NCBI GenBank assembly: GCA_007922305.1
Contig: ML677385.1
Coordinates: 9,682,470-9,746,469 of the forward strand
DNA: 64,000 nt
Direction of reading: 5' to 3'
DNA from: Dermatemys mawii
Lineage: Eukaryota > Chordata > Testudines > Dermatemydidae
The translations under genes were made by a program, and so were the position numbers. Below are positions 37,486 to 48,500 of the stretch, piece by piece. Each line of letters starts with the position of its first letter. Position 1 is the first letter of the stretch. The notes below the pieces were generated by a model. The model had not been told where the DNA came from, ran no database searches, and saw nothing but the letters and a program-made list of their open reading frames with translations.

Positions 37486-37955
37486 TAAGAAGATGATATT
37501 GTGATTCATAATGTATAATTTGTCCCTATGATAAGTATTCCATTAAAATATATGAATATTTATTTTATAAATTATTATAAAATGGGTTCAGGCTAATAAG
37601 CATATTAATAAGCAGTGACAACTTATATAATCAGACATACATAAACACTTAATCATCTCAAAGTCCTGGATTTCTTGCCTGAGTTATCCTTTCAATAGGT
37701 AAATAATTACAAATATGTTTTACAGCAGTCACTGCTTATCTAAACACAAAAGTGGGGGGAGTTGCAGCTGGATTTTAAAAAAGAAAAACACCTCAACCAA
37801 ATAACTAGTTGGAGGAAATATATTAATAATGGAGGTGAGGAAACCACTTTTCAAAGGCTAGATGTGAATATAGGGGCTTTCTGATGTTTATCTGTTTTTA
37901 AACACAACACAGATATGTACCAAATTAGCTACTGAAAAATGTGGTTGAGTGCATG

Positions 37956-38769
37956 TGTGATGGGACAGGGACTCACCACTCCAGCGCCTCCTGCCGGTTA
38001 GTCCAGGAATTAGCTCAGTCAGCTGTGGAGCGCTCTCTGCCAGTGGTGTCCCGTCCATCATCTGCTATGCTGACCTCCGGATCCACATTGCTCCCCGCTC
38101 AGCAACGTTCGCTTCAGGACACTGCCCTCCGGCAATGCTCCCTAGTCCACACCCACCCCCTTACTGAGCAGGGGTTAACAGCAGTCTTCCAGCCCGCCCC
38201 TGCCGCAGTGGCCAACCACAACTCAAAGTCTAACCCCTTTTGTCGCGGTATGTTGCAGTCTGTTACAGTCACTCTCCAAGGCCAGGTATAGCACAAGGAG
38301 GAAAGGTGGGGACCCAGGCCTGCCCACTGTTCTGGATCCCAATCCAGGGACGCTCTAGTGACAGCCTTTCCACCCTCCTCCTCTCCTCTCTTCTGTCCGT
38401 CCTCCCTGGGTCACTTCCCCTCTGACCCCTTGCACTCTCTAGGCCCTTCCAATCAGGGCCTGCTCTCTGGCAGGTATTGGGCTGGAGCTCTCCTCTGCTC
38501 CCCAGGGGCTTTCCCAGCACTGCGCTGTCCAGAGTGTTGGTCTCCTTAGCTCAGGAGACAGACTTTCCCCTTTGAAGATCTGGGAGAGACTGCCTGCTCC
38601 TCAGTCAAGCAGCCTATATATATATAGGGTCTAGCCTGGCCCTGATTGCCCAACTCTTTCTAGGCCCTCATTGGCTCCTGACAGGCCCTTTCCGACAGGC
38701 TGCCAGTTGCACAGCTCTGGCCTGCTTTAGCCCAATCTCTCATAGGGGTGGGGCAGCCGCCTCACCACA
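37956..38769 (-). mobile_element. Solo LTR, 814 bp, with 5-bp target duplication
   Basis: The + strand reads TGTGATGGGACAGG at 37956 and ends CGCCTCACCACA at 38769, so the LTR has TG...CA ends. It is flanked by identical gcatg copies at 37951-37955 and 38770-38774. A TATATATATATA box at 38615-38626 suits a promoter reading on the minus strand. No primer-binding site or gag/pol sequence flanks it, so the internal region was lost by LTR-LTR recombination. The 5-bp duplication is compatible with an endogenous retrovirus or a Gypsy-type element; I cannot tell which. Confidence 0.85.
38615..38626 (-). promoter_or_regulatory. TATA-like box in solo LTR
   Basis: Twelve bases of alternating TA lie in an otherwise GC-rich LTR. 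They are placed about 145 bp from the minus-strand start of the LTR. Promoter function is inferred from position only. Confidence 0.4.
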
Positions 38770-39044
38770 GCATGTAATGACCCATCTCTATCCATAATAT
38801 ATTTACCCAAGAACAAATTGTGTGTCTGTTTATACTGAAGTTTTCTCTACCTCATAGTGTGAGGTAGGGAACTATATAGCATTTGTGTTGATAGGAATAT
38901 TTCCTGCCTTGTGAACTCTAACTAAAGGAGTGGTCAAACACATTCTACCACCTTCTAGATTTTTGAAATGGCTGGATAGTTAGGAGAAACTATAGTGCAA
39001 ATAAGTGTTATGCAATTTTACAGGCACTTTTGATGAAAGCCAGT

Positions 39045-39160
39045 GAACTACATATTCTGACCTGCAAAGGTGCTCTGTGCAGCTCGAAAGCTTGTCTCTT
39101 TCACCAATAGAAGTTGGCCCAATAAAAGATTTTGCCTCACTCACCTTGTGTGTCTAGTGG
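39045..39160 (+). repeat. Interspersed repeat tail, CCAATAAAAGAT type, with relic hammerhead-like layout
   Basis: Positions 39062-39068 (CTGCAAA) align with the family's CUGAAGA box with two changes. Stem II GTGCT (70-74) pairs mostly with AGCTC (81-85), and GAAA is at 39086-39089, followed by GCTTGTCTC. The tail CACCAATAGAAGTTGGCCCAATAAAAGATTTTGCCTCAC is the conserved family end. It is the same family as the minus-strand copy at 11040. The link to Penelope-like elements is inference; the core changes imply inactivity. Confidence 0.5.
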
Positions 39161-39316
39161 AATTACACGAAATGTAACTCGACAAAAAATAATCTTTGAG
39201 AGCTTGACTGTCTTTCAAAGTTTGTTAGTATTTTAGGTCATATCTTGATAAAATCGAAACTTGTCCTTTGAAATTGCCCTCCATTATTGTAATGTATTGA
39301 GATTATATATATATGC

Positions 39317-39340
39317 AGAGAGAGAGAGAGAGAGAGAGAG
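39317..39340. repeat. (AG)n microsatellite
   Basis: This is a run of 12 AG units, preceded by a short TA tract at 39304-39314. Confidence 0.95.
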
Positions 39341-40960
39341 GTAAGAGTGTAAACAAAGAATTCCTCATTAGATTTGGTTATAAGCCTGGTGTTAAATAAT
39401 CCTTAGCAATGCATGGGTATTGCAAAACAACGCTGAGTCACACTGAGCCATACATTCAGTAATTTTGGGTGTGTGGGGCATCCTTCACTTGCCAGTATCT
39501 CCTTCTGTGATGGTGCCCAGTAGAGACTTGCGCACTATGTAGCCATTTACACCTATGCAAAGAGGGTGTAAAACTCTACCAAATTGAAATTTCCTGTTCA
39601 CTTTTACTGGTGATAGCATTATTCTTTCCTTTTGCACAGGTATAGCCATGCTAACATGGTGCTTCTTAGCCCCAGTTGTTATCACGTGTGAGGGCGGGTT
39701 CTCCTTTCATTGGCAATGGTCAGGAGCCATGTTTTTATGGTGGATCTTAGTCCAGCTTCTGCTACTCATGTGTAGGAGGGTAGAGTCAGACAAAGCTTCC
39801 CAGGCAATTCAGGGAACTATGTCACTATCTGTGTAGGCTATCCTTTGTTTCAGATCTGCTACCATGTCACCCACTCCTATGATTTTATAAGAAAGCTGTC
39901 AATACAGACACTGGTGTTCACTGTGTCTAACATAAGTATTTGTGGAGTTCTGAAAGGCATAACAGATTGGATGCTTTTTATGAAAGCTAGTAAGTATTCC
40001 TTTCCACTGGGTGTTTATATATTGTGGCTTATTACAGTGAATGCTAATGTTTCAGGAAGATCTGTGAAGCCGGATTGTAAAATCTGGCTGAATAGTACTT
40101 TACACTAGAATTAGTCCCTTTGGGACACTCCTGGAATAGGGTACTATGTAATGGAGTAACTATTTCAGAATTTGGTGCTGGTGAGTACAGTGTGTAGGCA
40201 GTGACTCTGTTAGGGAGTAAAGTTCAGTAGAAATATAACTGGTACAGGTGACTGGAAATTTTCCAGTTGAACATTTTTCCATTGGAACATGTCAATTCAT
40301 AGAATTAGAAAGATTCCCTGGGACTGTGGCACATTTTGTTGACATTTCTAGTGGAGCTCAGGCAAGTTTCCATGGGAGCCTGAGTGTTCAGCAGGAGTAT
40401 ACATTGTTTACAACATTGTTTAAAAAATTTCTGCAGAAGGGAACATTTCTGAGTGTCTTAAACAAAATACAACTATATTTCACTTCCATGAAAAATGTTA
40501 AGGTTTTGGCTTTAAATCCTGGACCAGGATGAAATATTTTCCAAAACCTCAATTTTAATTTTTATTTTTTTGCAGAAATAAAATTATTTTCTGGCCAGCT
40601 CTAATAACCAATATGACACAAAGTATAGCAAAACTTTAAAAATATTATTTTCTAATGTTTTATATTTGTTAACATTAATGCACTTTTAGGATAGTTAAAG
40701 TCACTCAGCCTTTGGTTTTGTGACTTGTAACACCACCTGAGGCATGCTATGATGTCTGCACCTGCACCATCTGTGATGTTTTATTGCCTTATAAATTATA
40801 ACGTGTCCATTGCACGGTGTCATTCTTACCAGCAACTTTTCTGATAACGAGAATATTGAAAATGGAATTTATATGAACTATTCTTATCCATATTCAATTC
40901 CATATGGATTTCTCATGAGTTACCAGCATGTTGTCTGAATGGTTTCTGTTTTTTTAACAG

Positions 40961-41140
40961 ATCCTAAAAGGAGATTTAGAAATGAAGAGACAAAGAATGG
41001 GTAAGCTGAGCTCACTCATGCAGGACCTCCTATCAGCAGTAAAGAATAAAGCAGTGGCTCAAAAGCTGGAAGGTCGGCTGGAAAACTTTGCCCAGCGTTG
41101 GGATAGTCTTGAGCAGAAACTGGAAAGCAATTCTAAGCAG
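40961..41140 (+). CDS. DMD: DMD exon 16 (spectrin-like repeat 3, helix B/C)
   Basis: The exon has 180 bp, or 60 codons, between tttttttaacag and donor CAG|gtttgt, with phase 0 at both ends. The peptide starts ILKGDLEMKRQRMGKLSSLM and ends WDSLEQKLESNSKQ, equivalent to human residues of about 605-664. It forms helix B and helix C of spectrin-like repeat 3; NFAQRWDSLEQKLE carries the conserved helix C tryptophan. Compared with neighbouring exons this segment is less similar to the mammalian sequence, mainly around KNKAVAQKLEGRLE. Donor gtttgt departs from consensus at +3 and +4. Confidence 0.96.
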
Positions 41141-42530
41141 GTTTGTCATAACCATCATTCTATTAGCTGACAACAGTTAAATGCTTTGTCAGTCAAATAC
41201 CTGAAGTAGATTTGCTGCTGGTTGTTAGACTCTTGAAAATCTTTTCACTCCATGGCTTCTTAGTCAGGGTTTATTTTTTGTAGGCCAAAGTTATATTATC
41301 ATAATTTACAGTATTTCCTGAAGGCCAGAACATGTAAATAATTTCAGACAAAGAGGGGAAGAGTATTCCAAATCTGAGTGGTCCTCACAGAGAATACCCT
41401 ATCATCAGCAGCCCTCTCTCTGTTAATCTAAGAAGGTTCAAGTTAGGTGCCACTCTGATTTCAATATGTGGCAGCAACACACAAGGAGAAATATGCTTCC
41501 AAATGAAGGCAGGTTTCAAGCCACCTAGAGCTGTATAAATTAATGCCAACATCTAGAAACCAAAAGGTCAATGTAGATCATGGCACACTAGTATCATATG
41601 CTCACAGAATCTTAATACATCAGTGTGCATTCCACACCATGATCTATAAACAGATTTAAGGTGGCCTTATGTAGAACACAATGTAAAAATCAGCAATGTC
41701 ATGAATCACAGTAGCAAGCTCCATATCATAGAGAGAAACTGCAACCTCCTCTCCAAGTACAGATATATATATATATAAAAATAAAAGGCGGCATTATTCC
41801 CTTATCCTCTGTGATTATTGAAAAATAAGTGTGGATTTAACACTTCTAAATTGTGAACTCAAATGGCAAGTGGCAGACAACACCTTCAATTGACAGGAAT
41901 GGCATAATTTTGCTCAAGTTTTTCAGTTCTTTTCTTTGACCTACCATCTTCTCAATCTTGACTGGATTGAGTCTCAGCTAATTTCCTCTTATCTATCTCC
42001 TTGTCATATACTAGCACTGAGCAAGATGCTTTATATCAGCAGCTAGGATGACAGGAAGAAGCTGTAGAACTGAGAGTCAGACTCCTTCAAATAATTTTGG
42101 ATGGTCCAAATACATATATTAATTTCCTCTTATTTCTATACTTGTGTTAGCCACGTTTCTGCTGTGTCCTTTATATTAGCTGCATCTGACTAGCTTCCTT
42201 TTGCCACATGGCCTCTCATGATAGCTGTATAATACTTCTGCTTACCACCAACCCACCCATTTCTTGTGTTGCCCTTAATAAATATCATAACTAATGAATT
42301 CAGTGCATAGAGCCAATTAACATGATTACTACTATGCACTTAAGTTAGATAGAAATTGGAATTTCTGTTCTGTGGAAAAGACCAAAATTATAAATTTATT
42401 TTGTTCCAAATTGAGGAGGTGAGCTGAAATTTCAAAATTTCCTGTGCAACAAAAATTCCCCCAAAATTGATTTGGAACAATCAAATTATTTTGTTTGTTT
42501 TTTCATTTTAAGTTAAATTAAAATATTAAA

Positions 42531-42532
<2 letters not shown>

Positions 42533-42565
<33 letters not shown>
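42533..42565. repeat. (TA)n microsatellite
   Basis: This is an uninterrupted run of about 16 AT/TA units in an A/T-rich stretch. Confidence 0.95.
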
Positions 42566-42570
<5 letters not shown>

Positions 42571-42954
42571 AAAAATAAATTTAGAATATTAAATGTTTTA
42601 ATATAAACATTGAAACAAATGGAATCATACCCATACAGTTAAAAGAAACATTTTCCTTATCTAAACACGTTTCAATGATTCATTTACACTTTTTTGCCAT
42701 TGAGAATGTCATCAAAATGGATGTTACCACAAATATTTAATGAAATTGTTTTCCAATGGAAAACTGTTTTGTCAAAACTGTTTTGACAAGCTATATTACT
42801 TACATTTATTGAAATAATCATTTACCCATAAATGCATAGAACTGACATATATCTAGAAATACTAATGAAAATAAATAGAACTCTTTGATTTCCTGGAACC
42901 AGTACTTCATCGTAATTAATAACAGTTCAGTTGAGTGGAGGATATAACTGTTTT

Positions 42955-44600
42955 AACTGCAATTAATCATCAACCCTAGTTAACTCATGCAATTAAGTAA
43001 AAAAAAATAATTACAATTTTAAAAATTGTTGTTAATCACAGTTTTAATCACACTGTTAAACAATAAAATACCAACTGAAATGTATTAAATATTTTGGCTA
43101 TTTTTCTACATTTTCAAATATATTGATTTCTTTTACAAGACAGAATACAAAGTGTACAGTACTCACTTTATATCATTATTTTGATTCTCAATATTTGCAC
43201 TGTAAAAATGATAAAGAAAAGAAATAGTATTTTAAATCACCTTATAGAAGTACTGTAGTGCAATCTGTTAATCATAAAAGTGCAACTTACAAATGTAGAT
43301 TTTTTTCGTTACATAATTGAATTAAAAACAAAATAATGTAAAACTTTAGAGCCTATAAGGCCACTCAGTCCTACTTCTTGTATAGCCAATCACTCAGACA
43401 CAAGTTTGTTTAAATTTATGGGAGATAATGCTTCCCGCTTATTTATAATGTCACCAGAAAGTGAGAATGGTTGTTCACATGGCACTATTGGAGCCAGCAT
43501 TGCTATGTATTTATGTGCTAGATATGCTAAACATTTGTATGCCCCTTCATGCTTCTGCCACCATACCAGAGGACATGCTACCATGCTGGCAATGCTTGTT
43601 AAAAAAAAAAAAGCATTAATTAAATTGATGATTGAACTCCTTTGGGGAGAATTGTATGTTTCCTGCTGTTTTACCTACATTCTGCCATATCTTTCATGTA
43701 GCAGTCTCGGATGATGACCCAGCACATGTTGTTTTCACAGCAGATTTTACAAAATGCAAAGAAGGTACCAATGTGAGATTTCTAAAGATAGATGCGGCAC
43801 TCAACCCAAGGTTTAAGAATCTGAAGTGCCTTCCAAAATCTGAGCAGGGCGAAGGAACATGTTTTCAAAAGTCTTAAAAGAGCAACACTCTGCAGAAACT
43901 ACAGAATCTAAACCAACAAAAAAGAAAATCAACCTTGGGTTGATGGCATCTGTATGACTTACATGATGAAAATGAATATGCATCAGCCCACACTGCTTTG
44001 GATCATTATCTAGCAGAACCCATCATCAGCATGGAGACACGTCTTCTGGAATGGTAGTTGAAGCATGAAGGAGCATATGACTCTTTAGCACATCTAGCAC
44101 GTAAATATTTTGCAACACTGGCTATAACAGTGCCATACAAAGGCCCGTTCTCACTTTCACGTGACATTGTAAACAAGAAGTGGGCAGCATTATCTTTTGC
44201 AAATGTAAACAAACTTGTTTGTCTGATCTATTGGCTATACAAGAAATAGGAGTGAATGGATTTTCTAGGCTCTTAAATTGATATTGTTTTATTTTTGAAT
44301 TAAGTTTTTTATACATAATTCTACATTTGTAAGTTCAGTTTTCATGATAAAGAGATTGCACTTCAGTACTTGCATTAGATGAACTGAAAAATACTATTTC
44401 TTTTCTTACAATGCAAATATTTATAATAAAAATAAATATAAAATAAGGACTGTACACTTTGTATTCTGTGTTGTAATTGAAATAAAAAATATTTGAAAAT
44501 GTAGAAAACGTCCCAAAATATTTAAATAAATGGTTTTCTATTATTGTTAAACAAAACTATTAATCATGATTAGTTTTTTAATTGCTTGATAGCCCTAGAT
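42955..44600. mobile_element. Fold-back hAT-derived repeat with transposase C-terminus in both arms
   Basis: The left arm (about 42955-43600, reverse) and right arm (about 44020-44600, forward) are inverted copies of the same hAT 3' end. The left arm on the minus strand (43584 to 43390) encodes a remnant with KHEGAYKCLAYLAHKYIA, then VPCEQPFSLSGDIINKREAL. The right arm (44056-44249, +) has KHEGAYDSLAHLARKYFA, then PFSLSRDIVNKKWAAL and LYKK before a TAG. This matches the hAT C-terminal dimerisation domain, whose hallmark is the ERxFS..gdiv..kR..L pattern. The centre (43600-44020, +) is another part of the transposase (FTKCKEGTNVRFLKIDAALNPRF). Stops, frameshifts and missing catalytic regions make it inactive. 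The outer ends are AT-rich and read TAACTGCAATTAATCA and TTGCTTGATAGCCCTA. Confidence 0.72.
43632..43877 (+). pseudogene. hAT transposase fragment, central part
   Basis: An open stretch of 81 codons in the centre of the fold-back repeat includes a DDDPAHVVFTADFTKCKEG motif and NVRFLKIDAALNPRFKNLKC. The DPRFK-type end of this segment is usual in hAT transposases upstream of the C-terminal domain. It lacks the start, the DDE catalytic parts and the zinc finger, and the frame breaks before the right-arm dimerisation domain at 44056. It is a decayed fragment, not a working gene. Confidence 0.6.
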
Positions 44601-44604
44601 TTAA

Positions 44605-44745
44605 TGTATTCCACCTCTATAGCATCTTAAATTTGAAATTCTCAAAGGCCTTTACAAATGTAAATAAATTAAGCTGCCTCGGGTAAATGGGAATCTTAAT
44701 TTTCCCTATTTTAGATGTGGAGAAACTCAGCCACAGAAGCTCTGT
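44605..44745 (-). repeat. MIR-type SINE remnant
   Basis: The + strand reads AAAGGCCTTTACAAATGTAAATAAATTAAGC, then TTTCCCTATTTTAGATGTGGAGAAACTCAGCC. The latter is the reverse of the MIR phrase CTCAGTTTCCTCATCTGTAAAATGGGG. It directly follows the fold-back element. Confidence 0.55.
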
Positions 44746-45484
44746 CTGTAATTAACTTTTCTGAAAATCTCCCTCTGAGGCTATAGCACCAGTGTAGCTC
44801 CACTAGCAACCATGGGAGTGCAGACCTGCTGCTGGAGTTTTTATAACCTGGTGATTAAGACCTGCTAAGCCTATGTACCCTTCAACTTGCACAATGATTG
44901 CTAGCGCCATTTCCGTTCCACCAACGTTGCTAACATTGGTATCACTGCACTGTAGGTGACCTGTTGGTTTCTCACACCATTTTCAGCACTGTCAGTAAAC
45001 ATCCTTTGAGCAGGTCTAAATGACTCTGTGCTGAAAATGCAATGAGAAACAGATGGGCCAGGTACATTAGTGTTCCCAAATCTGTTAACATTAGCATTGT
45101 TAATCTAAGCAGAATTTAGATTAACAGTGATGAGAAGGTTTTCTAAAACTATGCCTAGCTTGGACCTCCAGGGACAGTGAAACATATGTAGGTTACATAA
45201 AAAAAAGGATTAAAGGGCAGGCAGTGAGGTCATGTATAAAACTGGAAGTTGAGACAATTAAGAAAACAAAGGAAATAAAAAAGTAATACTGAAATTTATG
45301 GAAGAAGAAAGCTAATGTTAGCTACTGCAGGTTTGTTCCTTCCAGGATTGCAGTGAGAATAGCTTACAGGAGGAAATTCTCTGCCTCCTAATGATTAAAA
45401 AGAGCATAATAATAAAATCAGATTTGTTTAACTTCCTGCAATAATTTGGAACATCTGTGATCAACAGCATCCTTCTTCCAATCT

Positions 45485-45580
45485 ACTCTATGCATTTGAT
45501 GAAGTGGGTTTTAGTCCACGAAAGCTTATGCCCAAATAAATTTGTTAGTCTCTAAGATGCTACAAGTATCCTCGTTGTGT
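45485..45580 (+). repeat. Interspersed repeat tail with hammerhead-like core (copy 2)
   Basis: This is the same family as 1-110. Box TTGATGA is at 45496-45502 (C3 to T change), then an extra A, then stem II GTGGG (45504-45508) paired with TCCAC (45515-45519, one G-T pair). GAAA is at 45520-45523, a 2-bp stem III with TTAT loop at 45524-45531, and CC where UC is expected. The tail AAATAAATTTGTTAGTCTCTAAGATGCTACAAG follows. Two core changes predict inactivity. Confidence 0.6.
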
Positions 45581-48500
45581 TTATCTGGTCACTGTATCCC
45601 TTCTCTATGCAGTACCTGCACTAGACATCCACCCCACAATTACATAATCAGTTGCGACATTCAGCCTAACTCCCATCATGCCACATGTCAACCTCCATGA
45701 ATCTGCTGTAGGGAAGGTGACCTAGGCTAATTGGTGTTGCTGGAAAAATTCCTTCCCAGCCCCTCTGAAAAGGAACTAGAGCAATGCCCAGAGCAGGTCT
45801 TGACTAAATCTGGTATTTTACCACCTAAAGGGGAGGGAGGGTGGGTGTTGCCTCAGCCTGCTCCATGTAGAAGGAGGCTGCACTAACCTGGACTGCCCTT
45901 TTAAACCCTTCCATCCATCCAGTTCCCAGGGATTGAGTTAGTATCACCACTATGACCCTTTGTCCCCTTTTGCAGCAGTTTGATCCCTCTCCTCTCCTTC
46001 CTGCAGCCATAAAGCCCTGTTCCTTTCATTTGTCCAGACAGCCAAATTCCATTTCCCCTGCCCCATCCGGCTTAAAGGTGTGCTGTGATCATTTTGAAAT
46101 ATTGGTTCTTTATTCTTGGTTTAGAAAATGGTGGTTGTCTCTTCTTCTCTCAACGTTCCAATCCCCCCACCCCTCTCTTCTCCCCTATAGACATTGATAC
46201 TTTCATGTTTACAGGAATAAAAAATCTGGTGGGCTTAATTTAGTCATCTATTCTGTAAGATCATGAATGGATAATACTTCCACCCCACCTCAACATTGGG
46301 CCTGATCTTGCAAGCCTGCAGCATGTGGAAGTTGAGTTTACTTCAGTGGAATTTCTGTGAGCTGAGGAAGTGCAGGAAGAGGAGCAATAAGAAGTCAATA
46401 TTAAGAAAAGATGCATGATTTTTGTGTCATCTTCATTCAGCAACTACCACAATTGCAACGGGTAGCTGTTGATTGTTCTTAAAAGAAGGTACCCAGGATA
46501 AAATGTTCAAAATCACCTACATGCCTAAAACACTTTTTTCAAATGGGATTTAGACTGCTGAGTCACTTAAATACTTCTGTAACCTTTACAGTGTAATCAC
46601 CATGTGTTCACACTCATTGCTTTGCACAAAAATCTAGTGCTGGGTGTGATGAATTCAAGTACTGTGCCTTTGAAAAATTCATTTCCCTGTTTAGCCAACA
46701 AGAAAACTACTGGTGAAAGTTTATGTTCTTAAGAAAGAAAATTAAACCATTACCTGAGAGTTTGTAATTTGTTTAATCACAAGATGGGCATTAGGCAGCT
46801 CAGTAGAGTCTTCTCCATGTTGAAAGTTAATGAGAAAGTATATCCTGTTGTTTTCTGAAGCGTTATGGAATTACCTCAATATGGACTACAACGGAACTTT
46901 ATTTCTTTTAAAAAAACATCTTTATGCTTATAGTGGATGAATGATAATTTTTATATATTAGCTACTTGCCACAGTGTTAGATGTGCTCAATAAAAATTAA
47001 CATATTAACAGAATAATAAATTAATTGAGGGGAAAAAACCATTTAGTTTAAAGTCAATGATACACAGTAAGACATCCAGAAGTCAGGAGCTATGAAAGTT
47101 CAAATTAAGTGCACAACCTTACTTACAAACTTCTTTAATCTTCAGTGTGTACGTGCTAATGAAGTCTAATTACACAGTCACATAATGTTTCACAGAGAAC
47201 ACAGTACAATGCAATGCATTGTTTTCTGTTCACATATGTATCTGAGACAACTTGTGCTCCCTTAAAGTCTGTGAGTTAGAGTAAACTCAGGCCTATGATA
47301 CCAGGATATCTTCAGCTGTGGGGATTTTGTTAGTGGTGAAGGTTCAAGGACAAAGGCTGCGTTAGCACAAAGTAGTCTCAGCATCATTTTCTCTTCTACC
47401 CTGACTGCAGCCCACCCCCCAAAAGAAGTCCTGCCCCTTCCCCCTCACCCCCAAACAAACAAACAAACCCCCCAACACACACATAGGAACAATAGGGAAG
47501 CTGGCATAAAGCTGGAAGACTGCATGTGAAGAGCTGAAAGTTGCACAAGGAGTGATGGAGCTCAGGTTTTGATGAAAATCTTCCCAATTCAATGTGACTA
47601 ATTAACTTCAATGTAAATGTCATGTATAGATACCACATTATAGCTAACAATATAGTTAAACACAAAGCCATGTTTGAAGAAAATAAGTTTGTGTGTTTCA
47701 AAGTTCTGTGCATTTAAAATCAAGTCACGGAACGAATTTCACTTTTAGATAGACTCAGACCTTAAAGCCGGCTGTCATTCTAAATACTCAGGTTTTTCAA
47801 CTTAGCTTTAAGACAAACTTCTTTTGCTGAATTTAAAGTTTCAGATCTGTTGTTTTGACATTGCTTGATTTTTTTGAGTCTCAGTGAGAGCTACAAAACA
47901 AGTCATGTTTGAAGACGATTGGCTCAGAAGTTATAAAGTCAATAAAGAAGTTCTGAAAAATGAGTATTTAACTAGATTATACATGCAAGTTCACTGTATT
48001 TCTTTTAAAATGCTTTTATAATCATAGTCTGTGATAAAGCAAGGATTCAGACCCTTGCACCTGCACGGAGCCCAATTAACTTTGATTGGTCTTGCCCTCT
48101 GGATTAGCCTGCAGGATTGGGGCCTTCATGAGAAATATACTGTACTTTCTTGGTAACCCTATTCAAAAGTTTATAGCTTTTTCAAAACTGTTTTTCAAAT
48201 TAATCAAGGAAAACAGTCTTCACTGAAAGTTATAATCATGTCAAGTTTCAAACTTGAGCTATTTTTGCTGTAGCTCTGCCTAAATTAGTTACATTTAAGC
48301 AACATCCCCTCAGCCATTTTTTTAATTTGAAAAAAAACCAAACCTGTCCTCTCAACCATTCTTTAAACATATTTATACTTTTGGTTAGAGACCAAATTAC
48401 AGCTCCAACAGTGAAGGGAGGTTACAGGTATACCACAGCTGAGGGCATTGCCAGATTCCTACAGTAATAAATAGTAGTATTAAAGTTCTACAATACAAAA

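Larger units (their letters stand above)
30101..40960 (+). other. DMD: DMD intron 15 (10,860 bp)
   Basis: The intron runs from gtatgt to ctgtttttttaacag. It contains a GC-rich repeat (30930-31660), a long CR1/L3-like copy (31735-32785), a CR1 fragment (34905-35465), a MIR-type SINE (36350-36550), an LTR-like block (36560-37485), a solo LTR (37956-38769), a hammerhead-like repeat tail (39045-39160) and an AG-repeat (39317-39340). I recognise nothing in 30110-30920, 32790-34900, 35470-36340, 37490-37950 and 39350-40940. Confidence 0.9.

Noticed and set aside
36226..38520. Several 60-121 codon frames on both strands
   Set aside because: They fall in a MIR copy, a GC-rich LTR-like block and a solo LTR; none has a conserved domain.
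39317..39340. AG and TA tandem runs as a CRISPR-like or regulatory array
   Set aside because: They are plain microsatellites without spacers.
42955..44600. A domesticated hAT transposase gene
   Set aside because: Frames are short, broken and lack catalytic parts, and the head-to-head arms show it is a decayed repeat.
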